Positions 1-8,910 of a DNA stretch of 64,000 nucleotides are shown here, piece by piece. A program made the position numbers and the translations under genes. Each line of letters starts with the position of its first letter. Within the stretch, counting starts at the first letter, position 1. Origin of the DNA: Bacillus tuaregi. GTDB taxonomy: Bacteria > Bacillota > Bacilli > Bacillales > Cytobacillaceae. The stretch is from positions 1,905,051 through 1,969,050 of the forward strand of contig NZ_LT629731.1 in the NCBI RefSeq assembly GCF_900104575.1, written 5' to 3'. A model generated the notes under the pieces. It was not told where the DNA came from. It made no database searches and saw only the letters and a list, made by a program, of their open reading frames with translations.

Positions 1-284
1 CGAATTTTTCCATCGGGACGGATGATGCGATATTCATACAGATTTGCTTTCCCATCGGATAATTCTTTTTGTAGTCCTAAAAAGATATTGAGATCCTCTG
101 GATAGATATATTTCTGCCAGAGTGAAGGGGATTGTATGATTGTATCGAAAGGAATTCCTGATATTGTTTCAATTGTAGGAGATAAATAAGTGATTTTATG
201 GCTTTCGAGAGACATTTCCCATACACAAACATCCTTATATTCAAATAAGTATGGGCTTGGCTCATTTTTATTTAAAAAATTCAT
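1..284 (-). CDS. PAS-domain protein, 3'-truncated by window edge
   Basis: An open frame runs on the minus strand from an ATG at 284 to the window edge, giving 94 residues without a stop. The start is preceded by a GGGGG ribosome site about 8 nt upstream. The protein reads like a PAS_3 fold: an N-terminal strand with VCVWEMS, then ITYLSPTIETISGIP, then YIYPEDLNIF and YEYRIIRPDGKI, the usual order of PAS core elements (the 'HPEDR...EYR' pattern). PAS modules sense ligands, redox state or light and usually sit in front of GGDEF/EAL, histidine kinase or sigma54 domains; the output domain lies outside the window, so the function is unknown. Family assignment is from motif pattern only. Confidence 0.7.
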   Translation of the reverse strand, partial: MNFLNKNEPSPYLFEYKDVCVWEMSLESHKITYLSPTIETISGIPFDTIIQSPSLWQKYIYPEDLNIFLGLQKELSDGKANLYEYRIIRPDGKI

Positions 285-605
285 AATTAATCCCCCATAA
301 AAAGATAAAAAAGATCGGAAAAATTTAATAAAGATTTTAGTTCTATTATACTATATTTCCAATTTTTATCTATGAGAAAATTCATGTTTTTTACTAAAAA
401 TCTGAATATATGTGTAATTTAAAAATTATTACATTCATATTATATACGAATAACATGGAATATTAGAATAATTCACTAATAAAATTATATCAAGAAAATA
501 TAAAAATAATAACAGAAATAAAATTTGTCCCCTATTAATGGAAAATTAGAGTTTAAATGGGATATTTGGTATGATGAAAAAAAATGCCAGAAAGAAGGGG
601 TTAAG
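285..605. other. AT-rich intergenic region between the PAS gene and hflX
   Basis: About 320 bases, very AT-rich, with divergent genes on both sides, so it should hold the promoters of both. Several TATAAT-like and TATATA-like stretches occur between 340 and 500, too many to choose a promoter with confidence. The hflX frame stays open upstream to a TTG at 525, but that part has no homology-like features and no good ribosome site. I see no RNA gene or repeat. Confidence 0.4.
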
Positions 606-1868
606 ATGGAGCAAAAGCTGGAGCAAGAGAAAGTCATTCTTGTAGGCTGTCAGACAGCAGAGGATGATCTGCCATTCCAATACTCAATGGAAGAATTGGC
701 ATCACTGACGGAAACCGCAAATGGAAGGGTACTATCTCAATTAACCCAAAAAAGAGAGAGAGCAGACAATGCAACCTATATTGGCAGAGGCAAAGTAGAG
801 GAATTAAGTGCCCTTGTGGATGAATTGGAAGCGAACTTAGTGATTTTTAATGATGAATTATCACCTAGTCAGGTTCGTAATCTAGCTGCTAAAATAGATG
901 CGAGAATTATTGACCGAACTCAATTGATTCTTGATATTTTTGCGCAAAGAGCAAGGTCGAAGGAAGGAAAGTTACAGGTAGAGCTGGCCCAATTGCAGTA
1001 TTTATTACCGCGGCTTGGTGGACAAGGCACACAGCTTTCAAGGCTTGGGGCTGGGATTGGTACAAGAGGTCCTGGTGAAACAAAGCTGGAAGCAGACCGT
1101 CGCCATATTCGAAACCGCATCCATGATATTGAGGCGCAGCTGAAAGGGATTGTTGAGCACCGGGAAAGGTATCGTGAAAGACGTAAGAAGAACCGTGCCT
1201 TTCAGGTTGCGATTGTTGGGTATACGAATGCCGGAAAATCAACCTTATTTAACCGTTTAACTGAGGCGGCTTCACTTGAAGAGAATCAGTTATTTGCGAC
1301 TCTCGATCCTATGACCAGAAGATGTATTTTACCAAGCGGGTTTACGGTTCTCATGACAGATACGGTTGGTTTTATTCAAGATTTACCGACAAGCCTGATT
1401 GCTGCCTTCCGTTCAACTTTAGAGGAAGTCAAGGAAGCGGACCTCATCCTTCATGTAGTGGACTCATCAAACCCAGATTATTTTCAGCACGAGCAAACAG
1501 TTAATGAACTGCTAGAGGAGCTAGAACAAGGACAAATCCCGCAGATAACGGTGTATAATAAAAGGGATGTCCAGCATCAGGACTTTGTGCCTTCCGCAAA
1601 AAATCAATCGATTCAAATAAGTGCATTAGTGGAGCAGGATCGTATCGCATTAAAACAAGCGATTGAAATGAAAATGATTGGTATGATGAATTATTATCAT
1701 GTTGAAGTACCTTCAACAGAGGGGAAATTGCTGTCACAATTAAAGAATGATACGATTCTAAGGGAGCTGACCTTTGATGAAGAGAACCAATGGTATGTTT
1801 GCAAAGGTTATTCATTAGCGGATCATCCCATTGTTGGTCAACTGCAACAATATACTGTAAAGAGATAG
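606..1868 (+). CDS. hflX: Ribosome-splitting GTPase HflX
   Basis: HflX is a translational GTPase that binds the 50S subunit and splits or rescues stalled 70S ribosomes, especially under heat or antibiotic stress. The N-terminal HflX domain and the glycine-rich linker ([11 protein letters not shown], about residues 160-170) precede a G domain with G1 GYTNAGKST near residue 205, G3 DTVGF near 252 and G4 NKRD near 318. I start at the ATG at 606 because AAGAAGGGG lies 5 nt upstream and the resulting 420 residues match the usual Bacillus length (about 419); the frame extends back to 525 without support. It is followed 9 nt later by ynbB, the same order as ynbA-ynbB in B. subtilis, suggesting one transcript. 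Confidence 0.95.
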   Translation: MEQKLEQEKVILVGCQTAEDDLPFQYSMEELASLTETANGRVLSQLTQKRERADNATYIGRGKVEELSALVDELEANLVIFNDELSPSQVRNLAAKIDARIIDRTQLILDIFAQRARSKEGKLQVELAQLQYLLPRLGGQGTQLSRLGAGIGTRGPGETKLEADRRHIRNRIHDIEAQLKGIVEHRERYRERRKKNRAFQVAIVGYTNAGKSTLFNRLTEAASLEENQLFATLDPMTRRCILPSGFTVLMTDTVGFIQDLPTSLIAAFRSTLEEVKEADLILHVVDSSNPDYFQHEQTVNELLEELEQGQIPQITVYNKRDVQHQDFVPSAKNQSIQISALVEQDRIALKQAIEMKMIGMMNYYHVEVPSTEGKLLSQLKNDTILRELTFDEENQWYVCKGYSLADHPIVGQLQQYTVKR

Positions 1869-1877
1869 GGGAAAGAC

Positions 1878-3149
1878 ATGTTTTTATCATTAACTTATGG
1901 GGAAGTATTACAGCCGCTTGTAGCAGAAGTGGAGCAGCAAATTAAAAATAAGCATGCAGAAATTGAACAAAGAATAGATCGCAATCAGTTTCGGGTACTG
2001 CAAAGCTTTCAACACAATAAAGTAAGTGATTCTCATTTCATCCCATCTACCGGCTATGGTTATGATGATTATGGCAGAGATACACTTGAAAAAATTTATG
2101 CAGAGGTCTTCGGAGCTGAAGCTGGATTGGTTAGACCTCAGATTATCTCTGGAACCCATGCGATATCGATTGCATTATTCGGTGTGCTCAGACCGGGAGA
2201 TGAGCTACTATACATAACAGGAAAACCGTATGATACCCTCGAGGAAATAGTCGGTTTACGAGGAAAAGGAACAGGTTCTTTAAAGGAGTTCGGCATCACG
2301 TATAATAGTGTGGATTTATGCGAGGATGGACGTGTTGATTTTCAAAAAGTTTCAAAAGCTATGAAAGCAAATACAAAAATGATTGGCATTCAGCGTTCAA
2401 AGGGATATGCAACAAGGCCGTCCTTTACGGTTGCTGAAATAAAAGAAATGATTCAATATGTGAAGGAGATAAATCCTGAAGTAGTGGTATTTGTTGATAA
2501 TTGCTATGGGGAGTTTGTAGAGGATATAGAGCCCTGTCATGTTGGAGCCGACTTAATGGCAGGTTCACTAATCAAAAACCCAGGCGGGGGCCTAGTGAAA
2601 ACTGGCGGCTATATTGTTGGTAAGCAGCAATGGGTAGATGCCTGCTCATATCGCTTGACATCTCCTGGGATAGGAGCGGAGGCTGGAGCTTCGCTATATA
2701 GTTTACTTGAAATGTATCAAGGTTTTTTCCTTGCTCCACATGTTGTTGGACAAGCTTTAAAAGGTGCTGTATTTACAGCTGCCATGCTTGAACGAGTTGG
2801 GATGAATTCTAATCCGAAATGGGATAGTAAACGAACTGATTTGATTCAGTCAGTACAATTCGATGATCGTGATAAAATGGTTGCCTTTTGTCAGGCTATT
2901 CAATTTGCATCGCCAATTAATTCCCATGTAACCCCATATCCTGCCTATATGCCAGGCTATGAAGATGATGTTATTATGGCAGCAGGTACATTTATTCAAG
3001 GGGCAAGCATCGAGCTTACAGCTGACGGTCCAACAAGATCTCCGTATGTTGCTTATGTACAGGGTGGTTTGACCTATTCACATGTTAAAATGGCTATTTG
3101 TATCGCATTAAATTCATTGCTTGAAAAAGGTCTCGTTCAGTTGAAATAG
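1878..3149 (+). CDS. ynbB: Methionine gamma-lyase family (YnbB) PLP enzyme
   Basis: A 423-residue fold-type I PLP-dependent protein of the 'aluminium resistance / cystathionine beta-lyase-like' family found next to hflX and glnR in many Firmicutes. The likely Schiff-base lysine lies in SLIKNPGGG (about residue 233), preceded by VFVDNCYGEFVE where the aspartate should bind the pyridine nitrogen, and PQIISGTHAIS near residue 95 fits the cofactor-phosphate region. The true substrate in bacilli is not established; the older link to aluminium resistance is weak. It starts at ATG 1878 with GGGGAAAG just upstream, 9 nt after hflX, so the two are probably co-transcribed. Confidence 0.88.
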   Translation: MFLSLTYGEVLQPLVAEVEQQIKNKHAEIEQRIDRNQFRVLQSFQHNKVSDSHFIPSTGYGYDDYGRDTLEKIYAEVFGAEAGLVRPQIISGTHAISIALFGVLRPGDELLYITGKPYDTLEEIVGLRGKGTGSLKEFGITYNSVDLCEDGRVDFQKVSKAMKANTKMIGIQRSKGYATRPSFTVAEIKEMIQYVKEINPEVVVFVDNCYGEFVEDIEPCHVGADLMAGSLIKNPGGGLVKTGGYIVGKQQWVDACSYRLTSPGIGAEAGASLYSLLEMYQGFFLAPHVVGQALKGAVFTAAMLERVGMNSNPKWDSKRTDLIQSVQFDDRDKMVAFCQAIQFASPINSHVTPYPAYMPGYEDDVIMAAGTFIQGASIELTADGPTRSPYVAYVQGGLTYSHVKMAICIALNSLLEKGLVQLK

Positions 3150-3190
3150 ATTTAGTGTATAAGAACCCTACCTGATACGAGGATTATTAA

Positions 3191-3222
3191 AAGGAAGAAT
3201 AGTTAAAATTCTTCCTTTTTAT
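3191..3222. terminator. Bidirectional terminator between ynbB and the ferritin-like gene
   Basis: AAGGAAGAAT pairs with ATTCTTCCTT around a short loop and ends in a T run on the plus strand; A residues precede it, so it may also serve the convergent minus-strand gene. Confidence 0.8.
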
Positions 3223-3253
3223 ATAAAATCATAGAAGAATACCAAAGGGTGAA

Positions 3254-3706
3254 TCAGGTTCTGAGCCAATTAAGATTTACTAAAAAATATAAGAACCAGA
3301 CAGCGTGATTTTGTTCGTCTGCGGCTGCACGTCGAAAAACATCTTTTACATATGGATAACTGCTTTTATCTGCTATTTCTAAATAAAAACTAACGATAGA
3401 TTGCTCATTACGTATAGCGAGCTCAATTCCTTTGCGATAAGAATTGGGACCATTTCCATTTAGCTTAGGCCTAGGCTGCCTACCTGTTAAAGAGGAGTAG
3501 ATCTGAATAAATTGTCTATAATGCTTTTTTTCATCGCTGAGAATTTTAAGTATTTGTTTTCTTTCTTTTTCAAAACGTGCTAGTTTTGAAATTTTTTCGT
3601 AGTAATGGATGGCATTGTATTCATCATTAATAGCCTGTTCAATGTCTTTAATCAGCTGCTTCGTTTGCCTCTGATAACAATAATGCAGCGAATAGGATGG
3701 ATACAT
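3254..3706 (-). CDS. Ferritin-like domain protein (YhjR/rubrerythrin-like)
   Basis: A 150-residue protein that looks like a four-helix ferritin-like bundle. Helix motifs carry the metal-ligand pattern twice: EYNAIHYYEK followed by DEKKHYRQF (an E-x-x-H type ligand), then NEQSIVSFYLEIA followed by DEQNHAVWF. Such proteins bind a di-iron or di-manganese centre; in bacilli related proteins (YhjR type) are linked to spores, but the role of this one is not shown here. The start ATG at 3706 has AGGAGG about 7 nt upstream on the minus strand. It is convergent with ynbB and divergent from glnR. Confidence 0.72.
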   Translation of the reverse strand: MYPSYSLHYCYQRQTKQLIKDIEQAINDEYNAIHYYEKISKLARFEKERKQILKILSDEKKHYRQFIQIYSSLTGRQPRPKLNGNGPNSYRKGIELAIRNEQSIVSFYLEIADKSSYPYVKDVFRRAAADEQNHAVWFLYFLVNLNWLRT

Positions 3707-3831
3707 AATTTTTACCTCCTCAACGAAAGCTAGGATAGTATATGGACTTTCGGGTATTAAGTGCAGGTCTGAAGATCAGTTGTCCTTGTTTCATTGTTAA
3801 AAAGTGAAAGAAAAAAACTTTATAAATACGA

Positions 3832-3871
3832 TGTAAGAATTTCTAACATTTGATTGACGTATTTTCTGACG
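3832..3871 (+). promoter_or_regulatory. GlnR/TnrA operators upstream of glnRA (o1 and o2)
   Basis: TGTAAGAATTTCTAACA at 3832-3848 matches the GlnR/TnrA consensus TGTNA-N7-TNACA exactly. Six bases later a second, degenerate 17-mer, TGACGTATTTTCTGACG at 3855-3871, has the same offset as operator o2 in front of B. subtilis glnRA (from memory) and covers the promoter -35 and spacer. This predicts autorepression of glnRA by feedback-inhibited glutamine synthetase acting through GlnR. Confidence 0.85.
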
Positions 3872-3882
3872 TGGCATATAAT
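3854..3882 (+). promoter_or_regulatory. SigmaA promoter of glnRA
   Basis: TTGACG at 3854-3859 and TATAAT at 3877-3882 are separated by 17 bases, a near-consensus vegetative promoter. It lies 32 nt upstream of the glnR start and overlaps operator o2. Confidence 0.88.
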
Positions 3883-3914
3883 AATTTTAAGAATAAGAAA
3901 AAGGAAATGGGGAA

Positions 3915-4328
3915 ATGCCAATGACAGGAAGTCAAATTCGTCGCTCGATGCCACTCTTTCCAATGGGGACAGTGATGCAACTTACTGATCTAACTGCTCG
4001 GCAAATCCGCTATTATGAGGAACACGGTTTAGTGAATCCTGAAAGAAGCGAAGGTAATCGCCGGCTCTATTCCTTAAATGATATTGATACTTTATTGGAA
4101 ATTAAAGATTTAATTGACCAGGGTGTAAATTTGGCAGGGATTAAAAAAATTTTTGCCGTTAAAGAAGAACAATCAATAGAGCATGAGCTGCAGAAACAAG
4201 CCATTAAAGAAAAGCGTGAGCTATCTAATGAGGAAATTAGAAAGCTGCTCAGAAAAGAATTAACAAATGCTGGTCGATTTAACCGTCCATCAACACGCCA
4301 AGGAGATATGTTCCGCTTCTTTCACTAG
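3915..4328 (+). CDS. glnR: MerR-family nitrogen repressor GlnR
   Basis: GlnR represses glnRA and other nitrogen genes when glutamine is in excess; feedback-inhibited glutamine synthetase activates its DNA binding. The N-terminal winged helix has the MerR signature [15 protein letters not shown] followed by [10 protein letters not shown] (residues about 25-55), and the sequence [17 protein letters not shown] is typical of Bacillus GlnR. The C-terminal tail ([17 protein letters not shown]) is the segment by which GlnR is autoinhibited and contacts GlnA. The 137-residue length is normal. The start at 3915 follows GGGG by a few bases; an ATG at 3921 is a close alternative. It is directly followed by glnA. 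Confidence 0.96.
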   Translation: MPMTGSQIRRSMPLFPMGTVMQLTDLTARQIRYYEEHGLVNPERSEGNRRLYSLNDIDTLLEIKDLIDQGVNLAGIKKIFAVKEEQSIEHELQKQAIKEKRELSNEEIRKLLRKELTNAGRFNRPSTRQGDMFRFFH

Positions 4329-4402
4329 ATTGATTGAAAGAAGTCTATGCAGCAAAACATGTAAAATTCAAATGCAGAAGATTCTGGGAGGAAAATTGTA
4401 GT

Positions 4403-5752
4403 ATGGCAAAGTACACTAAAGATGATATTAGACGCATGTGTTCAGAACAAAATGTTAAATATATCCGACTTCAGTTTACGGATATTTTAGGTGTAATTAA
4501 AAACGTGGAAATACCGGTTAGCCAGCTTGAAAAAGCAATTGATAATAAAATGATGTTTGACGGTTCTTCCATTGAAGGATTTGTACGGATTGAAGAATCC
4601 GATATGTACTTATATCCGGATTTAGACACTTTTGTTGTTTTTCCATGGACGGCAGAAAAAGGCAAGGTAGCTCGTTTTATTTGTGATATTTATAATGCAG
4701 ATGGTACCCCATTTGCTGGGGATCCGCGTAATAACCTAAAACGAGTATTAAAGGAAATGGAAGAGTTAGGTTTTACTGATTTCAATCTTGGACCTGAGCC
4801 GGAATTCTTCCTGTTTAAGCTTGATGAAAAAGGGGAACCAACATTAGAACTCAATGATAGTGGAGGCTATTTTGATTTAGCACCTACTGACCTTGGTGAA
4901 AACTGTCGTCGCGATATCGTTCTTGAGCTTGAAGAGATGGGCTTTGAAATAGAAGCTTCACATCACGAGGTTGCGCCAGGACAACATGAAATTGACTTTA
5001 AATATGCGGATGCAATCACAGCTTGTGATAATATCCAAACATTTAAATTAGTCGTTAAAACAATTGCTCGTAAACACGGTCTACATGCAACATTCATGCC
5101 AAAGCCATTATTTGGTCTAGCGGGCTCTGGAATGCACTGTAATTTATCTTTATTTACTAATGGAGAAAATGCGTTCTATGATCCTACAGCAAACATAGAG
5201 TTAAGTGAAACAGCCCATCAGTTTATTGCAGGTATTGTTAAGCACGCTGAAGCCTTTACAGCCATAACAAACCCAACAGTAAACTCGTATAAGCGTCTTG
5301 TTCCAGGATATGAAGCACCATGTTATGTTGCGTGGTCAACAAGCAATCGGTCCCCATTAATTCGTATTCCGGCATCTCGTGGCTTAAGTACACGTGTAGA
5401 AGTCAGAAGCGTTGATCCAGCTGCCAATCCTTATCTAGCGTTAGCGGTGTTATTAAAAGCAGGACTCGATGGAGTGGAGAATAAATTAACCCCTCCAGCG
5501 CCAGTGGATCGCAACATCTATGCAATGGATAAGGAAGAACGTTTAGCAGAAGGCATTACTGATCTTCCAGCAACACTTGCACAAGCTATTGAAATTTTAA
5601 AATCCGATGAAGTTATCGTATCAGCTTTAGGTGGCCATATCTTTGAACACTTTATTGAAGCGAAAGAAATTGAATGGGATATGTTCCGTACCCAAGTACA
5701 TCCTTGGGAACGAGAGCAATACATGAGCGTATATTACATGAGCGTATATTAA
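4403..5752 (+). CDS. glnA: Glutamine synthetase, type I-alpha, with duplicated C-terminal tail
   Basis: GlnA condenses glutamate and ammonia with ATP to glutamine and acts as the nitrogen sensor for GlnR and TnrA. Recognisable elements are [10 protein letters not shown] in the N-terminal beta-grasp domain, [31 protein letters not shown], the [17 protein letters not shown] loop and [10 protein letters not shown] start at ATG 4403 after GGGAGGAAAA; the frame runs upstream to 4334 without support. The protein has 449 residues against about 444 in B. subtilis. The excess is a perfect 15-bp tandem duplication (5720-5734 and 5735-5749), so the protein ends [10 protein letters not shown]. The C-terminus contributes to ring-ring contacts in the dodecamer, so this may matter structurally. 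Confidence 0.96.
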   Translation: MAKYTKDDIRRMCSEQNVKYIRLQFTDILGVIKNVEIPVSQLEKAIDNKMMFDGSSIEGFVRIEESDMYLYPDLDTFVVFPWTAEKGKVARFICDIYNADGTPFAGDPRNNLKRVLKEMEELGFTDFNLGPEPEFFLFKLDEKGEPTLELNDSGGYFDLAPTDLGENCRRDIVLELEEMGFEIEASHHEVAPGQHEIDFKYADAITACDNIQTFKLVVKTIARKHGLHATFMPKPLFGLAGSGMHCNLSLFTNGENAFYDPTANIELSETAHQFIAGIVKHAEAFTAITNPTVNSYKRLVPGYEAPCYVAWSTSNRSPLIRIPASRGLSTRVEVRSVDPAANPYLALAVLLKAGLDGVENKLTPPAPVDRNIYAMDKEERLAEGITDLPATLAQAIEILKSDEVIVSALGGHIFEHFIEAKEIEWDMFRTQVHPWEREQYMSVYYMSVY

Positions 5753-5762
5753 TAGAAATTCC

Positions 5763-5794
5763 CCTCTCAGCGCAAAACGTTGAGAGGTTTTTTT
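5763..5794 (+). terminator. glnRA terminator
   Basis: CCTCTCA pairs with TGAGAGG around a GC-containing loop and is followed by seven T residues, a few bases after the glnA stop. Confidence 0.85.
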
Positions 5795-5856
5795 GTTAAA
5801 GAAATCATTATTCACCGAACAAAGGATTTCCTCACAAAGATTCAATTTAACAGTTA

Positions 5857-5969
5857 AATGCTCATCATTACAAATCTTTCCTTATTTGGATTTTTACTTA
5901 TAATTTCTCCAAAGAAGAACAAACTACCAATGATAATAATTTATTAGTCTTACTCAATGCTCGTCATTA
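5857..5969 (+). promoter_or_regulatory. Candidate DesR boxes upstream of the desaturase
   Basis: The 14-mer AATGCTCATCATTA at 5857-5870 recurs as AATGCTCGTCATTA at 5956-5969, 99 bases later. Each has AATG...CATT arms. The second copy touches the -35 region of a promoter with a good -10 (TATACT, 5988-5993) but no good -35, as expected for an activator-dependent promoter. Given desK/desR downstream, these are candidate DesR sites. The repeat is seen; the assignment to DesR is inference. Confidence 0.45.
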
Positions 5970-6026
5970 ATAACAATAAAATCACTATATACTACAGACT
6001 TAATCATTAGGAGGACATATTAAAGT

Positions 6027-7055
6027 ATGACAAAACAATTGCAAAAGGAATTGAAGAAGACTATTGCTCCTTTCGAGAATGCGAATCTCAAAAATAGCAT
6101 GATCCAGATACTGAATACCGTCATGCCTTTTTTTCTTTTATGGTATCTTGCGTATGAAAGCCTCTCCTTTTCCTATCTTATAACCATTCCAATAACCGCA
6201 GTTGCGGCAGGCTTTCTTGTAAGGATTTTTATTATTTTTCATGACTGCTGTCATCAATCCTTTTTTAAAAATAAAAAAGCAAATGAATGGGTTGGAACCA
6301 TTACTGGAATATTAACATTATTTCCTTATCATCAATGGAGGCATAGTCATAATATCCATCATGCAACAAGTAGTAATTTAAATAAAAGGGGAACAGGCGA
6401 TATATGGGTTATGACGGTAAAAGAATATCAAGAAGCTTCTTTTTGGAAGCGAATGGCCTACAGACTATATCGAAACCCGCTTGTAATGTTTGGATTAGGT
6501 CCTTTATATTTATTTTTGATTTCAAATCGTATCAATCGCAAGGCTGCACGTTTAAAAGAACGACTCAACACATACTTCACTACAATAGCGGCACTATTAC
6601 TATATGTACTAATGTGCGGGCTAATCGGCTGGCAGGCTTTTTTCATGATCCAGGGGCCGATTTTATTTATATCAGGTTTCCTAGGTATTTGGTTATTTTA
6701 TATTCAACACCATTTTGAGGATTCATATTTTGAAGCAGAAGAAAATTGGGACTTTGTAAAAGCAGCAGTTGAAGGAAGTTCATTTTATAAACTGCCAAAA
6801 GTACTTCAGTGGATTACAGGAAATATAGGCTACCATCATGTACACCATTTAAGCCCGAGAGTACCGAATTATTACCTTGAGGAAGTACATGACCATAATC
6901 TACCCTTAAAAACAGTGCCAACTGTTACCATCCGTTCAAGCCTACATGCCATTCATTATCGACTGTGGGATGAGGGAAGCAAGCAGTTTGTCAGTTTCCG
7001 GGATATCAAAAAAAGAGCCGTAAGACAAAAATTATTTCATAAGATGGTGGATTAA
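6027..7055 (+). CDS. des: Membrane fatty acid desaturase (Des-like)
   Basis: An acyl-lipid desaturase that inserts a double bond in membrane phospholipid acyl chains to restore fluidity in the cold. The three histidine clusters of the membrane di-iron family are present: HDCCHQSF (about residues 73-80), RHSHNIHH (about 105-112) and, near residue 273, YHHVHHLSPRVPNYYL. Four hydrophobic segments sit around residues 28-70 and 185-240. The length of 342 residues is usual for the delta5 desaturase of bacilli (about 350). AGGAGG lies 12 nt before the ATG. The kinase and regulator that should control it, desK and desR, follow directly, as in B. subtilis. Confidence 0.88.
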   Translation: MTKQLQKELKKTIAPFENANLKNSMIQILNTVMPFFLLWYLAYESLSFSYLITIPITAVAAGFLVRIFIIFHDCCHQSFFKNKKANEWVGTITGILTLFPYHQWRHSHNIHHATSSNLNKRGTGDIWVMTVKEYQEASFWKRMAYRLYRNPLVMFGLGPLYLFLISNRINRKAARLKERLNTYFTTIAALLLYVLMCGLIGWQAFFMIQGPILFISGFLGIWLFYIQHHFEDSYFEAEENWDFVKAAVEGSSFYKLPKVLQWITGNIGYHHVHHLSPRVPNYYLEEVHDHNLPLKTVPTVTIRSSLHAIHYRLWDEGSKQFVSFRDIKKRAVRQKLFHKMVD

Positions 7056-7090
7056 AAGGAAGTTTATTTAAGACTTCCTTCTTTTCTTTT
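7056..7090 (+). terminator. Terminator after des
   Basis: AAGGAAGT pairs with ACTTCCTT around a 9-base loop, followed by a pyrimidine-rich tract (CTTTTCTTTT). desK begins 38 nt further on, so read-through or a second promoter is needed for desKR. Confidence 0.65.
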
Positions 7091-7127
7091 GTTATGATAG
7101 TACTATCCTAAATAAAGAGGTTTCTGA

Positions 7128-8249
7128 ATGAAAAAAAGATTGCAATTGTTCTCAAGTAGTACAGGAGTATCACCGTATATATGGTCGCTGTTTGCGGTTT
7201 TACCGTTTTACTTCATTTTCCAATGGTCCTCGATTGCGCAAATTGTAACAGGGATAGTGCTGTCTGTTTTCTTTTTTGTTTCCTATCGGTTTGCTTTTAT
7301 TTCAACTACCTGGATGAAATATCTGTGGACTAGTTTACTAATGGTTATTTCTCTTACAATGACAACCTTCTTAGGCTATGTCTATTTTGCTTTTTTTCTG
7401 GCTTATTTAATTGGGAATTTTAAAAATAAAGTAGCCTTTGTTACCTTTTATGTTATTCATTTGGTAACTTCAACAGTGGCCATAAATTATAATTTTATTA
7501 TTCAAGATGAGCTTTTTTTAAAGCAGTTCCCCTTTATTGTCATTATTTGGATTAGTGTGATACTATTGCCATTTAATATTTATAATCGAAAAAAACGAGA
7601 GCAATTAGAAGCTCAGCTAGCCTTTGCTAACAAGAGAATTTCTGATTTAATTGTACAAGAGGAACGGCAGCGTATCGCCCGTGATCTTCATGACACATTA
7701 GGGCAAAAGCTTTCGCTCATTGGTTTGAAAAGTGACTTAGCTAGAAAAATTATGGATAAGGATTCTGCACAGGCACGGGCTGAATTAAAAGATATTCAAC
7801 AGACGGCAAGGACAGCTTTAAATGAGGTTCGGAAAATGGTCTCTAATATGCGGGGTACAAGGATAAAAGAGGAGATTAGCCATATTAAGAAGCTACTTGC
7901 GGCTGCGGAAATTAATGTGAAAATAACGGGTGAAAACTCACTCTCCAATGTATCATTATTTTTAGAAAATATATTAGGAATGTGTTTAAAGGAAGCAGTA
8001 ACGAATGTTGTAAAACACAGTAAAGCCTCTAATTGTTGCATTAGTTTTCATCAGTCGAGTAAGGAGATTATCATTACCATTAAAGATGATGGAATAGGCA
8101 TGGCATCTGAAGATGGTATGGAAAAGGGAAATGGACTAATTGGAATGAGAGAAAGATTAGAGTTTGTAAATGGCTCTCTGGAAACAAAATCCGAACAAGG
8201 AATGAACGTAATTATAAAGGTGCCGAATGTGGTAAAGCAATCTGAATAG
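7128..8249 (+). CDS. desK: Thermosensor histidine kinase DesK
   Basis: DesK senses membrane thickness and order through its transmembrane helices and phosphorylates or dephosphorylates DesR. The first about 150 residues hold four to five membrane segments; a charged linker (NRKKREQLEAQLAFANKRISDL) leads to a HisKA_3 helix with RIARDLHDTLGQ, in which the phosphorylated histidine is residue 188, the same number as in B. subtilis DesK. The HATPase_c domain follows with EAVTNVVKHSKASN and DDGIGM near residue 320 and GNGLIGMRERL near 336. The length of 373 residues is normal. desR starts 15 nt later, so the pair is co-transcribed. Confidence 0.93.
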   Translation: MKKRLQLFSSSTGVSPYIWSLFAVLPFYFIFQWSSIAQIVTGIVLSVFFFVSYRFAFISTTWMKYLWTSLLMVISLTMTTFLGYVYFAFFLAYLIGNFKNKVAFVTFYVIHLVTSTVAINYNFIIQDELFLKQFPFIVIIWISVILLPFNIYNRKKREQLEAQLAFANKRISDLIVQEERQRIARDLHDTLGQKLSLIGLKSDLARKIMDKDSAQARAELKDIQQTARTALNEVRKMVSNMRGTRIKEEISHIKKLLAAAEINVKITGENSLSNVSLFLENILGMCLKEAVTNVVKHSKASNCCISFHQSSKEIIITIKDDGIGMASEDGMEKGNGLIGMRERLEFVNGSLETKSEQGMNVIIKVPNVVKQSE

Positions 8250-8264
8250 TGGAGGTGCAATTAA

Positions 8265-8864
8265 ATGATTCGTATTGTGATAGCTGAGGACCAGCAAATG
8301 ATGTTGGGTGCACTAGGTTCCTTACTTAATTTAGAGGAGGATATGGAAGTAGTAGGGAAATCTAGTAATGGGGAGCAGGCAGTTGAACTTGTACATAAAT
8401 ATCAACCAGATGTTTGTATAATGGACATTGAAATGCCGATAAAAAGTGGTCTAGAAGCAGCTGAAGAACTGAATGGACTTGGATGCAAGGTCATTATCCT
8501 TACAACATTCGCCAGAACTGGATATTTCCAGCGCGCATTAAAAGCTGGTGTAAGTGGTTATTTATTAAAAGATAGTCCAAGCGAAGAATTAGCTAATACT
8601 ATTCGTAGTGTAATGGCGGGTAAACGGGTTTATGCACCGGAGCTAATGGATGATTTCTATAGTGAAGAAAACCCATTAACTGAACGAGAGAAAGAAGTGT
8701 TAGAGCTTGTTGCTGACGGGAAGAATACGAAAGAAATTGCGGATGAGCTTAGCATTAAATCTGGAACCGTTCGAAACTATATTTCTACTATATTAGATAA
8801 ATTAGAAGTAACGAACCGGATAGAAGCAATAAAAAGGTCAAGGGAAAAAGGCTGGTTTAAGTAG
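8265..8864 (+). CDS. desR: Response regulator DesR (NarL/LuxR type)
   Basis: DesR activates the desaturase gene after phosphorylation by DesK. The receiver domain has the acidic pair EDQ near residue 8, the phospho-acceptor in CIMDIEMP at Asp54 (as in B. subtilis) and the conserved threonine and lysine (ILTTFA, YLLKDSPSEE). A LuxR-type helix-turn-helix follows at about residues 135-190 (LTEREKEVLELVADGKNTKE, then SGTVRNYISTILDKL). The 199-residue length is normal. The start has GGAGG 8 nt upstream. Confidence 0.94.
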   Translation: MIRIVIAEDQQMMLGALGSLLNLEEDMEVVGKSSNGEQAVELVHKYQPDVCIMDIEMPIKSGLEAAEELNGLGCKVIILTTFARTGYFQRALKAGVSGYLLKDSPSEELANTIRSVMAGKRVYAPELMDDFYSEENPLTEREKEVLELVADGKNTKEIADELSIKSGTVRNYISTILDKLEVTNRIEAIKRSREKGWFK

Positions 8865-8870
8865 TAATGG

Positions 8871-8909
8871 GGCGTAAGTATCTCTTTGTGGGAATCTTAC
8901 GCCTTTTTT
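8871..8909 (+). terminator. desKR terminator
   Basis: GGCGTAAG pairs with CTTACGCC and is followed by six T residues, just after the desR stop. Confidence 0.85.
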
Positions 8910-8910
8910 A

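Noticed and set aside
77-265. 62-codon minus-strand frame near the window start
   Set aside because: It is a shadow of the PAS-domain frame 1-284, which has a proper start, ribosome site and recognisable protein.
525-605. N-terminal extension of hflX from TTG 525
   Set aside because: The extra 27 residues have no family similarity, and the ATG at 606 has a good ribosome site and gives the usual length.
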